Of a stretch of DNA of 36,240 bases, positions 1 through 8,284 are shown piece after piece. A model generated the notes under the pieces. It was not told where the DNA came from, made no database searches, and saw nothing but the letters and a program-made list of their open reading frames with translations. The position numbers and the translations under genes were made by a program. Origin of the DNA: Dyella sp. ASV21 (lineage in GTDB: Bacteria > Pseudomonadota > Gammaproteobacteria > Xanthomonadales > Rhodanobacteraceae); NCBI RefSeq assembly GCF_016428975.1, contig NZ_JAELTT010000045.1, forward strand, positions 1-36,240, written 5' to 3'. Each line of letters begins with the position of its first letter. Positions within the stretch are counted from its first letter, which is position 1.

Positions 1-1
1 G

Positions 2-478
2 GTGGTGGAACGGGCCACCCACCAGCCGCTGGCGCGTTTCGCCGCCGAGGTGTTGGAGCGTCCGCTGGGCATCACCCAATCGCACTGGAACACCTCGCCG
101 CTGGGTGTCGGCATGGGCGGTGGCGGCACGCGCTATCGCAGCCGCGATCTCGCCAAGTTCGGCCAGCTGGCGCTGGACCAGGGACGCTGGCAAGGCCGCC
201 AGATCGTGTCGGCGGATTGGGTGCGGCGCATGCTGAGCGTGCATGCGCAGGCACGCGAGGATGCCGACTATGGCTACCTGTGGTGGTGCTTTCACTTTCC
301 AGTGAAGGGTGTGCAGCAGGTTGCCTGGGCGATGTCCGGCAACGGCGGCAACTACGTGTTCGTGATGCCTTCGCAGCGCCTCGTGGCGGTGATCACCAGC
401 ACCGCGTACAACCAGCGCTATGCGCATCCGCAGTCGCAGGCGATCTTCCGCGACTACATCCTCAAGGCACTGCCGTAG
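2..478 (+). CDS. Serine hydrolase, beta-lactamase/PBP-like fold (C-terminal part, 5' end outside window)
   Basis: The frame is open to the left edge of the window, so only about the last 158 residues are present. They match the C-terminal half of the class C beta-lactamase/DD-peptidase-like superfamily. Visible signs are a glycine-rich turn (GMGGGGTRYRSRD) followed by a helix (LAKFGQLAL), the YGYLWW strand typical of these proteins, and SGNGGNYV in the place where the family has its third (HxG/KTG-like) active-site element. The SxxK and YxN motifs would lie upstream of the window. The substrate cannot be told from this part; esterase, peptidase and beta-lactamase activities all occur in the family. 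The stop overlaps the convergent regulator gene by 17 bp. Confidence 0.8.
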   Translation: MVERATHQPLARFAAEVLERPLGITQSHWNTSPLGVGMGGGGTRYRSRDLAKFGQLALDQGRWQGRQIVSADWVRRMLSVHAQAREDADYGYLWWCFHFPVKGVQQVAWAMSGNGGNYVFVMPSQRLVAVITSTAYNQRYAHPQSQAIFRDYILKALP

Positions 479-2045
479 CGTTGCGCAGTTCGGGCGGGCA
501 CCAGTCGGCGGCCAACACCTGGGCGCGTTGCGTCGCCGCGCGACGGCTGATGGTATCGATCGCCGCCGCGTAGGTGGGGTGGTCCGCCAGCGGCTGCAGC
601 AAGGGGGAGATCTGCAGATAGGCCCGGTCGCTATAGCCATCGGCCACGGCCTTCGCCACGGTGGCGGCCGCCTGATCGCGCTGGCCGCGCGCCTGTTGCA
701 GCATGGCCAGTTCCAGGCGGTCGGATGGGTAGCCGGTGCCGCTAGCCATCGCCCTGGTCATGCTGGCGATGCGTTCATCCAGCCAGGCGGGTGCGGGTGG
801 CGTGTCGGCATGCAAGGCCGCCAGCGTGGCGGGCAGGCTCATCTGTGGGCGCAGTTGCACGGCCTGGGCAAATGCGGTGTGCGCCGCCGTGCGGTCGCCG
901 CGCAACAAGGCCAGCTCGCCCTCCAGCACATACAGCGCCACGTGCGGTGTGTGCCGCGTCATCGCCTCATCCAGCGCTTGCTGCGCTTCGCCATAGCGAC
1001 CTTGCAGGAACAGGTGTTGCGGCCAGGCGATGTTGGAGAACACATTGTCCGGGTTGAGCTGGAAGCTGTGCCGGAAGCGTTCCTCGGCGGCAGCGGTAAA
1101 GCCGAGCAGATCGAGTTCGCGGGCGATCTGTACCTGGCGAAAGCGCACCTTGCTCGCATCGCCGCGCATGTCGAGATTGGCGTGCAGGGCGTCCACCAGC
1201 GCGCCGCGCTCTTGATACAGGTAGGCGGCCGATGCGCGGCTGGCGTCATCGCCGGGATCAAGCACCACCGCCCGTTGGTACGCGTCGATGGCAGCCTGCA
1301 TCTCACCGCGGCAATCGTGGGCATAGGCCAGCGCCGACCATGCCGGGGCGGACCGCGCATCGCGCTTGAGCGCGGACTCGGCCAGCCGCTGCGCCGAAGT
1401 CGTCCAGGTGTAGTCGAAGTTGTAGAGGCAAACGCGCGCGCTATAGGCACGGCTCAGCCCGACCTGGGCGGCGATATCGTCGGGCGCCTGTGCCAGCACT
1501 TGCTGGTAGAGCTCGATGGCGCGTTCGTTGTTGTCGCGCTGGCCGATGCCGGCGTAATAGGCGGCGCGCTGCAGCAGCTCCTGCCGGGCACTGGTCGGCG
1601 CGGTGGTGGGCGCATGAGCGCGCTGCCACCACCATGCACCGGCACCGCCCAGCGCGACGATGACCAGGGCTAGCGCGATTAGCCACCGGCCTGAAGCGCG
1701 GCGCGGCTTGGGCAGCGGTGTTTCCAGTGCCTTCGGCGGTTCGCATAGCTGATAACCGCGCCCGCGCACCGAGCGGATATAACGCGGTGCGCGGCCGTTG
1801 TCGCCCAGCGTTTGGCGCAGTAGCTTCACGCGCTGGGTAATGGTTTCCTCGTTGACCACCGCTGGCGCCCACACCTCGGCCAGCAGCGTGTCGAAATCCA
1901 CCACGGCATGGCCGTGGCGCAACAGGCAGGCAAGCAGCTGAAAGTTCAGGCCGTGCACGTCCAGCGGCGCACCATCGCGGCTTACCCGCTGGCGCGCCAG
2001 GTCGATGTGTAGATCCAGCCATTGATAGTGCTGCGGTCGTTCCAT
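462..2045 (-). CDS. CadC-type transmembrane winged-helix transcriptional regulator with TPR sensor region
   Basis: The 527-residue protein has three parts. Residues 8-100 form an OmpR/PhoB-type winged-helix DNA-binding domain, recognisable from LLAEVWAPAVVNEETITQRVKLLRQTLGD followed by the YIRSVRGRGYQL wing. A basic linker (KPRRASGR) leads to one membrane helix at about 121-140. The rest, about 145-527, is a periplasmic alpha-helical region with TPR-like repeats. This architecture is that of CadC/ToxR-like one-component regulators that bind DNA from the membrane. The signal is unknown. It lies downstream of uppP on the same strand with a 58-bp gap, so it may be read through from uppP. Confidence 0.85.
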   Translation of the reverse strand: MERPQHYQWLDLHIDLARQRVSRDGAPLDVHGLNFQLLACLLRHGHAVVDFDTLLAEVWAPAVVNEETITQRVKLLRQTLGDNGRAPRYIRSVRGRGYQLCEPPKALETPLPKPRRASGRWLIALALVIVALGGAGAWWWQRAHAPTTAPTSARQELLQRAAYYAGIGQRDNNERAIELYQQVLAQAPDDIAAQVGLSRAYSARVCLYNFDYTWTTSAQRLAESALKRDARSAPAWSALAYAHDCRGEMQAAIDAYQRAVVLDPGDDASRASAAYLYQERGALVDALHANLDMRGDASKVRFRQVQIARELDLLGFTAAAEERFRHSFQLNPDNVFSNIAWPQHLFLQGRYGEAQQALDEAMTRHTPHVALYVLEGELALLRGDRTAAHTAFAQAVQLRPQMSLPATLAALHADTPPAPAWLDERIASMTRAMASGTGYPSDRLELAMLQQARGQRDQAAATVAKAVADGYSDRAYLQISPLLQPLADHPTYAAAIDTISRRAATQRAQVLAADWCPPELRNATAVP

Positions 2046-2103
2046 GCCCGTCGTCGCCGGCAGAGAGGCGGCGACTATGGTTTCACGGATCGCAGCGGCG
2101 CGC

Positions 2104-2898
2104 TCAACCGCCGGCCGGCAGCCACAGCAGCAGGGCGACGCCCAGCGCGATGCGGTAGATCGCGAACGGGGTGAAGCGGTGGCTGCGGATATACCCGAGC
2201 AACCACTTCACCGCCACGAAGGCCACGATGGCCGACACCACGAAGCCCACGCCGAAGGCGGTCCAGTCTTCGTGCACGCCGCCTCCCTTGAACACCTTCA
2301 GCAGTTCGTAGCCGGTGGCCGCATACATGGTGGGAATGCCCACCAGAAACGCGAATTCGGTGGCCGCCGCGCGGTTGCTGGTGCCCGCCAGCATGGCCGT
2401 GAAGATGGTGGCGGCCGAACGCGAGGTGCCCGGGAAAATGCCCGCCACCATCTGCGCGATGCCCACCAGGATCGCCACACGCCAGGTCACGCCGCTGCGG
2501 TCGGGCTGCTTCGCCGCCAGTCGTTCGGCCGCCAGCATCCAGACACCGCCGATCACCAGCGCCCACGCCACCGGCGTCACCGCTTCAGGCAGTTTGAAGC
2601 CGAGCTTCACGGCAATAAAACCGAGCACTGCCGTGATGAGGAAGGCCACGGTGAGCTTGGCCAGGTAATCGCGGTTGGCCGGGTCACGCCACTGCGTGAG
2701 CAACTGCCAGATGCGGCTCCAGTAGATAAAGGTGACCGCCAGGATGGCGCCGGCCTGAATGCCGACGTTGAATAGTTCCGAGCGCTCGCCCAGGCCGAAC
2801 TTCTCGGCGATCAGCAGGTGCCCCGTACTGGAGATGGGCAGGAACTCGGTGATGCCCTCGATGATGCCGAGCAGGATGACGTTGATCAGATCGCTCAC
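2104..2898 (-). CDS. uppP: Undecaprenyl-diphosphatase UppP (BacA family)
   Basis: UppP removes a phosphate from undecaprenyl diphosphate at the cytoplasmic membrane and so recycles the lipid carrier for peptidoglycan and other envelope polymers. Both family signatures are present: EGITEFLPISSTGH (about residues 14-27) and PGTSRS (about 156-161), the latter holding the conserved arginine. Hydrophobic helices fill the rest. I place the start at a GTG at 2898 and not at the ATG upstream: it has a GGAG Shine-Dalgarno 5 nt before it, gives the expected length of 264 residues, and starts right at the first helix (SDLINVILLGIIEG). The CadC-like gene follows on the same strand. Confidence 0.93.
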   Translation of the reverse strand: MSDLINVILLGIIEGITEFLPISSTGHLLIAEKFGLGERSELFNVGIQAGAILAVTFIYWSRIWQLLTQWRDPANRDYLAKLTVAFLITAVLGFIAVKLGFKLPEAVTPVAWALVIGGVWMLAAERLAAKQPDRSGVTWRVAILVGIAQMVAGIFPGTSRSAATIFTAMLAGTSNRAAATEFAFLVGIPTMYAATGYELLKVFKGGGVHEDWTAFGVGFVVSAIVAFVAVKWLLGYIRSHRFTPFAIYRIALGVALLLWLPAGG

Positions 2899-3103
2899 GA
2901 AAACTCCAGGAGAAGGCGCAGGTGGCCGGCCGATACGAAGCGCCATAGCTTAAGGGAAGCGTGCGAAGAGTTTGCCTGTGCGGACAGTGCCGTCAGCGCG
3001 CCGCCCCTTGGTGTGCCCAGGCCTGCCCGGCTACTCTCAGCGCCTTGTTTCCCGTGTCCGCATGTTCCTGCGGTGCGCGCCGTCCACGTCAGGCGACCTT
3101 TGC

Positions 3104-4804
3104 ATGTTCTCCACGCACCCGCGGCGCGACCGCACCGCCCTTTTCGGATTGTTGCCCGTGCTGTTGGGCGTGGCCGCCTTTGTGCTGGTGACGGGCGGCA
3201 ACCTGTTCGTACCGGGCAACGTGCTGTGGTTGCAGCATCAGGATCTTGCGCAAAGCTACCTGGGCTGGGCGTTCTATCGCCACGATCCGTGGAGCTGGCC
3301 GTGGGGCGCCAATCCGTCGTACGGCCTGGAGATCCATTCCTCGGTGTACTACTCCGATTCGATTCCGCTGCTGGCGATGCTGCTCAAGCCGCTGTCGCCG
3401 TTATTGCCTGAGCCGTTCCAGTACTTCGGCCTGTGGGTCTTGCTGTGTTTCGTGTTGCAGGCGGTGTTCGCGTGGCGCTTGCTGGCGCTTGCCAGCGATA
3501 GCCTCCCAGTGCGCTTGCTGGGCAGCGTGTTCTTTGTGCTGGCGCCGCCGATGTTGCTGCGCCTCGGCGGGCATATGGCGCTGTTCGGACAGTGGTCGAT
3601 CCTCGCTGGACTGTGGCTATACCTGCGTCCATCGTCACGGCCCCGTTTCGCGTGGACGGCGCTGGTAGCCGTCACCATGCTGATCCATGCGTATCTGTTC
3701 CTGATGGTGACGCTGCTGTGGATGGCTGATCTGCTGCGACGCGCGCTGGAGGATCGCGCCGCGGCAAAGGGCTCGTTGCTGCGGTCGTGCCTGCGCCAAC
3801 TGCCTGAAGTGATGCAGGTGCTGCTGGTGACTGGCGTGGTGGCCTGGGCGGCGGGCTTCTTCATGGTGCCGGGTGGTGGCCAGGCGGCCAGCGGTTTTGG
3901 CTATTACAAGATGAACCTGCTGGCGCCGTTCAATGGTGCGGGTTGGTCATGGTTTGGGCTGAGCGCGCCGCAAGCCGCCGGCGAATACGAGGGCTTCAAT
4001 TACCTGGGCCTGGGTGGTTTGGTGGTGTGCCTGCTGGCGTTGTTGGTGCAGGTGATCGAGCGCCGCCGCGCGTCATCGTCGCGTCGTCGTGTGTGGCCGC
4101 TGGCGGCGGTAGCGCTGGTGTTGACCGTGGTAGCCATTACCCAGCATGTGGGCGTGGGCGCTTGGCAGGTCACCTTGTCGTTGCCCGCTTGGCTGGAGCG
4201 CAAGGTGTCGCATGCCTCCATCCAGTCCACCGGGCGGCTGTTCTGGGTGGCTTATTACGCGTTGTTGCTGTGGGCATTTTTCACGCTGGCGCGGGTGCTG
4301 TCGGCGCGCGCGCTGGCGATCGTGCTGGCCGTTGCGCTGGTGCTGCAGTTGGCCGACCTTTACCCCGGCCTGATGCAGTTGCATCAGACGCTGGTGCAAC
4401 GCACCCAGGTGGCCGATACCGCACGTTTGCATGGCCCGTTCTGGGATGCCGCCGGCCAGCGCTATACGCGCTTGCGACGGGTGCCCACACGCGTGCTTGC
4501 GCCGGGTTGGGAGGTGCTGGCCCGCTACGCGCTGGAACACCGCATGGGCACGGACGCCGTGCAGGTGGCGCGCGTCAACTGGAAGCTGTTCAACCGCCTG
4601 CGCGATGAGCAGCTGAAGCGCATAGCCGACGCCACGCCCGAGACGCAGACGCTCTATATTCTCGACGATGCGTTGGCGGCGACGGTGGCACGGTCGGCCA
4701 GGCCGCAGGACGCCGTGTTCCGTCTGGACGGTTGGAATGTGCTGGCGCCTGCGTGGGGCGGGGCGCTGCCGGCAGGTGCGGTGGATCTGAAATCCGCGCC
4801 CTGA
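3104..4804 (+). CDS. Polytopic membrane protein, DUF6311-type (glycosyltransferase-C-like topology)
   Basis: This is a 566-residue integral membrane protein with about ten hydrophobic helices and a soluble C-terminal tail of about 120 residues. The region after the first helix (LQHQDLAQSYLGWAFYRHDPW, then GLEIHSSVYYSDSIPLLAMLLKPL and EPFQYFGLW) matches my memory of DUF6311 proteins, which resemble GT-C glycosyltransferases; that assignment is from recall, not from a search. No biochemical role can be given with confidence. I chose the ATG at 3104 because AGGCGA lies 7 nt upstream and the membrane segment follows soon after; earlier in-frame starts at 2972 and 3062 have no clear ribosome site. 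It diverges from uppP and precedes glnA. Confidence 0.75.
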   Translation: MFSTHPRRDRTALFGLLPVLLGVAAFVLVTGGNLFVPGNVLWLQHQDLAQSYLGWAFYRHDPWSWPWGANPSYGLEIHSSVYYSDSIPLLAMLLKPLSPLLPEPFQYFGLWVLLCFVLQAVFAWRLLALASDSLPVRLLGSVFFVLAPPMLLRLGGHMALFGQWSILAGLWLYLRPSSRPRFAWTALVAVTMLIHAYLFLMVTLLWMADLLRRALEDRAAAKGSLLRSCLRQLPEVMQVLLVTGVVAWAAGFFMVPGGGQAASGFGYYKMNLLAPFNGAGWSWFGLSAPQAAGEYEGFNYLGLGGLVVCLLALLVQVIERRRASSSRRRVWPLAAVALVLTVVAITQHVGVGAWQVTLSLPAWLERKVSHASIQSTGRLFWVAYYALLLWAFFTLARVLSARALAIVLAVALVLQLADLYPGLMQLHQTLVQRTQVADTARLHGPFWDAAGQRYTRLRRVPTRVLAPGWEVLARYALEHRMGTDAVQVARVNWKLFNRLRDEQLKRIADATPETQTLYILDDALAATVARSARPQDAVFRLDGWNVLAPAWGGALPAGAVDLKSAP

Positions 4805-4817
4805 GCACCATGCGCGC

Positions 4818-4834
4818 CGCGCGGCGGTGGTGCA
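4818..4834 (+). promoter_or_regulatory. Possible NtrC-binding site (distal)
   Basis: TGGTGCA at 4828-4834 is a perfect right half of the NtrC consensus (TGCACCA-N3-TGGTGCA); the left half is weak (3 of 7). It is centred about 131 bp upstream of the expected glnA start of transcription. It also forms the arm of a GCACCA/TGGTGC inverted repeat (4805-4833) just after the upstream stop codon, so a terminator role is an alternative. Confidence 0.4.
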
Positions 4835-4850
4835 ATATGGCGCCTGCGTT

Positions 4851-4867
4851 TGTTCTAAGTTGGTGCA
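4851..4867 (+). promoter_or_regulatory. Possible NtrC-binding site (proximal)
   Basis: TGTTCTA-AGT-TGGTGCA has a perfect right half and a 4 of 7 left half of the NtrC consensus. Its TGGTGCA begins exactly 33 bp after the distal one, about three helical turns, and it is centred near -98. This resembles the paired NtrC enhancer sites of the enterobacterial glnAp2 promoter. Confidence 0.5.
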
Positions 4868-4930
4868 ATTGGTCGCGTCGAAACGCTGCGAAATGTCATT
4901 AAGTCTCTGATTTACTAAGTGATGCCGGCT

Positions 4931-4945
4931 TGGCACGGCCTTTGC
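4931..4945 (+). promoter_or_regulatory. Sigma-54 (RpoN) promoter of glnA
   Basis: TGGCAC-GGCCT-TTGC matches the sigma-54 -24/-12 consensus (YTGGCACGRNNNTTGCW) at every fixed base except the last W, with the correct 5-bp spacing. Transcription should start near 4957, giving a leader of about 32 nt before the glnA ATG at 4989. The position and the two NtrC-like sites upstream make nitrogen-limitation control of glnA likely. Confidence 0.85.
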
Positions 4946-4988
4946 CAAACAACGTTGCATTTACCCCCTTTATCCGTCGAGGTTGTCC

Positions 4989-6404
4989 ATGTCGTCCGCC
5001 GTCCAGAAAGTGCTCGATCTGATCCAGGAACACGAGGTCGAATTCGTCGACTTCCGTTTTGCCGACATGCTCGGCAAGCATCACCACGTGACGTTCCCGG
5101 CCCATGCCATCGACGAAGGCACCTTCGAAGACGGCAAGATGTTCGACGGCTCCTCGATCGCCGGCTGGAAGGGCATCAACGAGTCCGACATGATCCTGAT
5201 GCCGGACCCGGACACCGCCTACCTCGACCCGTTCAGCCAGCACACCCAGATGGTGCTGCATTGCGACGTGCTCGAGCCGTCCACCATGCAGGCCTACGGT
5301 CGCGACCCGCGCTCCATCGCCAAGCGCGGTGAAGCTTTCCTCAAGTCCACCGGCATTGCCGACACCGCCTTCTTCGGTCCGGAGCCGGAGTTCTTCATCT
5401 TCGACTCGGTGCGCTGGCAGAACGACATGGGCCGCGTGTTCTACGAAATCGGCTCGGAAGAAGCCGCGTGGAGCTCGCGCTACAAGTACGAAGACAACAA
5501 CACCGGCCACCGTCCGGGCGTGAAGGGCGGCTACTTCCCGGTCAGCCCCGTCGATTCGCTGGGCGACCTGCGTGCCGACATGTGCAAGGTGCTGGAGTCG
5601 CTGGGCCAAGTGGTGGAAGTGCATCACCACGAAGTGGCCAATGCCGGCCAGTGCGAGATCGGCGTGAAGTTCAACACGCTGGTGCAGAAGGCCGACGAAC
5701 TGATGACCATGAAGTACGTCATCAAGAACGTGGCCCACCAGAACGGCAAGACCGTCACCTTCATGCCCAAGCCCATCGTGGGCGACAACGGCAGCGGCAT
5801 GCACGTGCACCAGTCGCTGGCGAAGGACGGCAACAACCTGTTTGCCGGTGACCTGTACGGTGGCCTGTCGCAGACCGCGCTGTGGTACATCGGCGGCATC
5901 TTCAAGCACGCCAAGGCCATCAATGCCTTCGCCAACTCCACCACCAACAGCTACAAGCGCCTGGTGCCGGGCTTCGAAGCTCCGGTGATGCTGGCCTACT
6001 CGGCCCGCAACCGCTCGGCCAGCTGCCGTATTCCGTACGTGTCCAGCCCCAAGGGTCGCCGCATTGAAGTGCGCTTCCCCGATCCGATGAACTCCGGCTA
6101 CCTGGTGTTCACCGCGCTGATGATGGCCGGCCTGGACGGCATCATCAACAAGATCGACCCGGGTGCGCCGGCCGACAAGGATCTGTACGACCTGCCGCCG
6201 GAAGAAGAGAAGAACATCCCGCAGGTGTGCTCCAGCCTCGACGAAGCGCTCAACGCGCTCGACAAGGATCGCGAGTTCCTCAAGGCCGGCGGCGTGTTCA
6301 CCGACGACTTCATCGATGCCTACATCGAGCTGAAGATGAAGGAAGTCACCGCCTACCGTGCCAGCACCCATCCGCTGGAATTCCAGATGTACTACGCGCT
6401 CTGA
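4989..6404 (+). CDS. glnA: Glutamine synthetase, type I beta (GlnA)
   Basis: GlnA makes glutamine from glutamate, ammonia and ATP and is the main ammonia-assimilating enzyme; the family works as a cytoplasmic dodecamer. The 471-residue length is normal. Recognisable parts are the N-terminal beta-grasp with [10 protein letters not shown] (about 51-60), the metal-site segment EPEFFIFD (Glu132/Glu134), the ATP/glutamate region [10 protein letters not shown], the [11 protein letters not shown] signature, and the adenylylation loop DLYDLPPEE with Tyr400 as the residue modified by GlnE. The start is the ATG at 4989, with GAGG 6 nt before it. Control is expected at two levels: the sigma-54/NtrC promoter upstream and adenylylation. 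It is monocistronic, with a strong terminator 30 bp after the stop. Confidence 0.98.
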   Translation: MSSAVQKVLDLIQEHEVEFVDFRFADMLGKHHHVTFPAHAIDEGTFEDGKMFDGSSIAGWKGINESDMILMPDPDTAYLDPFSQHTQMVLHCDVLEPSTMQAYGRDPRSIAKRGEAFLKSTGIADTAFFGPEPEFFIFDSVRWQNDMGRVFYEIGSEEAAWSSRYKYEDNNTGHRPGVKGGYFPVSPVDSLGDLRADMCKVLESLGQVVEVHHHEVANAGQCEIGVKFNTLVQKADELMTMKYVIKNVAHQNGKTVTFMPKPIVGDNGSGMHVHQSLAKDGNNLFAGDLYGGLSQTALWYIGGIFKHAKAINAFANSTTNSYKRLVPGFEAPVMLAYSARNRSASCRIPYVSSPKGRRIEVRFPDPMNSGYLVFTALMMAGLDGIINKIDPGAPADKDLYDLPPEEEKNIPQVCSSLDEALNALDKDREFLKAGGVFTDDFIDAYIELKMKEVTAYRASTHPLEFQMYYAL

Positions 6405-6433
6405 TCGCGTAACGCAACGTGGGGTAGAGGGGG

Positions 6434-6464
6434 CAACGGGCGCTTTGGCGCCCGTTGTTTTTTT
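6434..6464 (+). terminator. Rho-independent terminator of glnA
   Basis: A perfect 10-bp stem (CAACGGGCGC / GCGCCCGTTG, 6434-6443 and 6448-6457) with a 4-nt loop is followed directly by seven T residues. It sits 30 bp after the glnA stop. Confidence 0.93.
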
Positions 6465-6509
6465 GCGTCCGTGCGATGGCTGCACGCGTGCGGTGACAAC
6501 GGCGGATAC

Positions 6510-6545
6510 AAAAAAGCGCGCGACACCGCGAGGTGCCGCGCGCTT
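6510..6545 (-). terminator. Rho-independent terminator of the GH39 gene
   Basis: On the minus strand a 14-bp stem with one mismatch (6514-6527 pairs with 6532-6545) and a 4-nt loop runs into a T-tract (A run at 6510-6515 on the plus strand). It lies 13 bp after the GH39 stop and faces the glnA terminator. Confidence 0.88.
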
Positions 6546-6557
6546 GGTGGTTACCGC

Positions 6558-8117
6558 TTAGTGCAGCTCAACGACCACCAGGCCCTGCGGCGGGATGTCG
6601 ATGCTGAGCTTGCCGTTCTGCAGCGTGGCGGATTCCGACGGCGCCAGCTTGCCGGCCTCGCGCAGCTGCGCGATCTGCTCGCGGCTCGGCCAGGCCGGGC
6701 GGCCCATCTGGTCGAACGTGGCGACGGCGTTGCCGTGGGTCTGGTCCACGCGCCACACGGTGGCTTGTGCCTGGCCGGTAAGGTGCTTCACGTCCACGTC
6801 GAAGTGCTTGGTGCCGCCCTTGGGCTCGCCCACCGTATAGCTGGCGGTGTCGCCCACCGGCGCGGCGTAGTTCCACAGTGCCAGCACCACGGTGCCATCG
6901 GCGCGACGCGTGGCGAGCGCGCTGTCGGACTTCAGCGGCAGCTGCTGGTCACCCAGCTTGTGCAGGATGGCGAAGGCGTTGAAGGCCGGCTTGGGGATGC
7001 GATCCGCGGCGATCAGGCCAAAGCCACCGTAGAACGGCGTCTTCACCACGCCCTGTTCCTCGAACACGTCGGAGAACGACCAGTAGCTCATCATGTCCAC
7101 CTTGCCCGCGCATTGGCGAATGGTGTTGGCCATCCACGGGCCCATGAACGTGGTGTCGGTGACGTTGGGCAGGTTGGCGTACGAGGCGTTGTATTCGCTG
7201 AAGATCAGCGGCAGCTTGGGGAACGGCGAGGCGACGATTTCCTTGTGCACCTTGTCCACCGAGCGGCACACCATGTCGGCGCGCGAAATGTTCTCGTTGG
7301 TCTTGAACACATTTTGCGCGGTGTCGTCGCCGTACACGTGGCTGCTGACGAAGTCGATCGGCGCATTCACCTCATGCACGTGCTTGAGGAACTCCGGCAC
7401 CCACGCGGCCTGCGCCGTGCCGGGGCCGCCCACGCGCAGGCGGCTGTCCACGCCCTTGAGCGTACGCGCGGTGCGGTCGTACAGCTCGTAGTAGGAATCC
7501 TTCTCGGGCGTGCCGCCCCAGAAGGCGAGGTTGGGCTCGTTCCACACCTCGAAGTACCAGCTGGAGACTTCCTCGATGCCGTAGCGCGCGATCAGGTGCT
7601 GGGTGAAGGCGCGCATCATGGCCTCCCACTCGGCCCAATCCTTCGGCGGCATCACGTTGGGGTGGTACCAGAAATCGTGCACGCGGTTAACGTCGGAGCT
7701 CAGCTCCGGCGGCATGAAGCCCAGTTCCACGAACGGCTTGACGCCGCGCTCCAGCAGGCCGTCGTAGATCTGATCCACGTAGCTGAAGTTATAGGCGATC
7801 TTGCCCTGCGCATCGCGGTACACCACGCCCACGTCGCGATCGAAGATGCCGTGGAAGCGGATGTACTCGAAGCCGGTGGCGCCGTGCACCGCTTCCAGGT
7901 CCTTGCGGTAGTTGTCGCGCAGCGCCAGCGAGGCGCGGCCCGAACCGAACATCTGTTCCCAGAAGTGCGGCAGCGGCGTGCTCTTGGCGGTGGCATCCAC
8001 GCGCAAGGCGACGGTGTCGTTGCCGGCGGGGGCGGCCTGCGCGGTGCCCAGCAGGGCAAGGCAGACGGCAACGCAGACGCCAGTGGCGAGACGACGGAAC
8101 GGAGACTGGACTGGCAT
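6558..8117 (-). CDS. Exported GH39 glycoside hydrolase, probable beta-xylosidase
   Basis: GH39 enzymes are retaining hydrolases, in bacteria mainly 1,4-beta-xylosidases acting on xylo-oligosaccharides. The 519-residue protein starts with a Sec signal peptide (MPVQSPFRRLATG, then a hydrophobic core and an AQA cleavage region near residue 28). A (beta/alpha)8 domain follows. The acid/base glutamate is Glu194 in VWNEPNLAFWGG and the nucleophile is Glu308 in IFSEYNASY; both are in the expected context. A C-terminal beta domain of about 120 residues ends the protein. I chose the ATG at 8117, with GAGGA 5 nt upstream. It is divergent from a GH43 gene, which supports use in hemicellulose breakdown, and a LacI-type operator lies 50 bp before its start. 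Beta-glucosidase or iduronidase-like specificity is less likely. Confidence 0.9.
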   Translation of the reverse strand: MPVQSPFRRLATGVCVAVCLALLGTAQAAPAGNDTVALRVDATAKSTPLPHFWEQMFGSGRASLALRDNYRKDLEAVHGATGFEYIRFHGIFDRDVGVVYRDAQGKIAYNFSYVDQIYDGLLERGVKPFVELGFMPPELSSDVNRVHDFWYHPNVMPPKDWAEWEAMMRAFTQHLIARYGIEEVSSWYFEVWNEPNLAFWGGTPEKDSYYELYDRTARTLKGVDSRLRVGGPGTAQAAWVPEFLKHVHEVNAPIDFVSSHVYGDDTAQNVFKTNENISRADMVCRSVDKVHKEIVASPFPKLPLIFSEYNASYANLPNVTDTTFMGPWMANTIRQCAGKVDMMSYWSFSDVFEEQGVVKTPFYGGFGLIAADRIPKPAFNAFAILHKLGDQQLPLKSDSALATRRADGTVVLALWNYAAPVGDTASYTVGEPKGGTKHFDVDVKHLTGQAQATVWRVDQTHGNAVATFDQMGRPAWPSREQIAQLREAGKLAPSESATLQNGKLSIDIPPQGLVVVELH

Positions 8118-8166
8118 GGCGGTCCTCAGGGGTGGGTGGATAGTCGGCCGCACGTGGCCGGGTTAG

Positions 8167-8184
8167 CATGTAAACGTTTACATG
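8167..8184. promoter_or_regulatory. LacI/GalR-type operator palindrome between GH39 and GH43
   Basis: CATGTAAACGTTTACATG is a perfect 18-bp palindrome with the central CG typical of LacI/GalR-family operators. It lies between the two divergent starts (8117 and 8285) and is well placed to control both genes. The regulator itself is not in the window. Confidence 0.8.
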
Positions 8185-8284
8185 CGAGTCAGGGAGTCTC
8201 GTACATCCCGACCCGTTCAATCAATACGGGGGCATGTCGGCCAGCCCGGCCAGTGCCCCGGTCGCCATGCGAGGGGAGTTGCCG

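Noticed and set aside
420-1673. Plus-strand frame of 417 codons opposite the CadC-like regulator
   Set aside because: Antisense shadow; the minus strand shows winged helix, membrane helix and TPR region.
4805-4833. GCACCA/TGGTGC inverted repeat after the DUF6311 gene as a terminator
   Set aside because: There is no T-tract, and TGGTGCA here recurs 33 bp later in the place of NtrC sites, so I prefer a regulatory reading.
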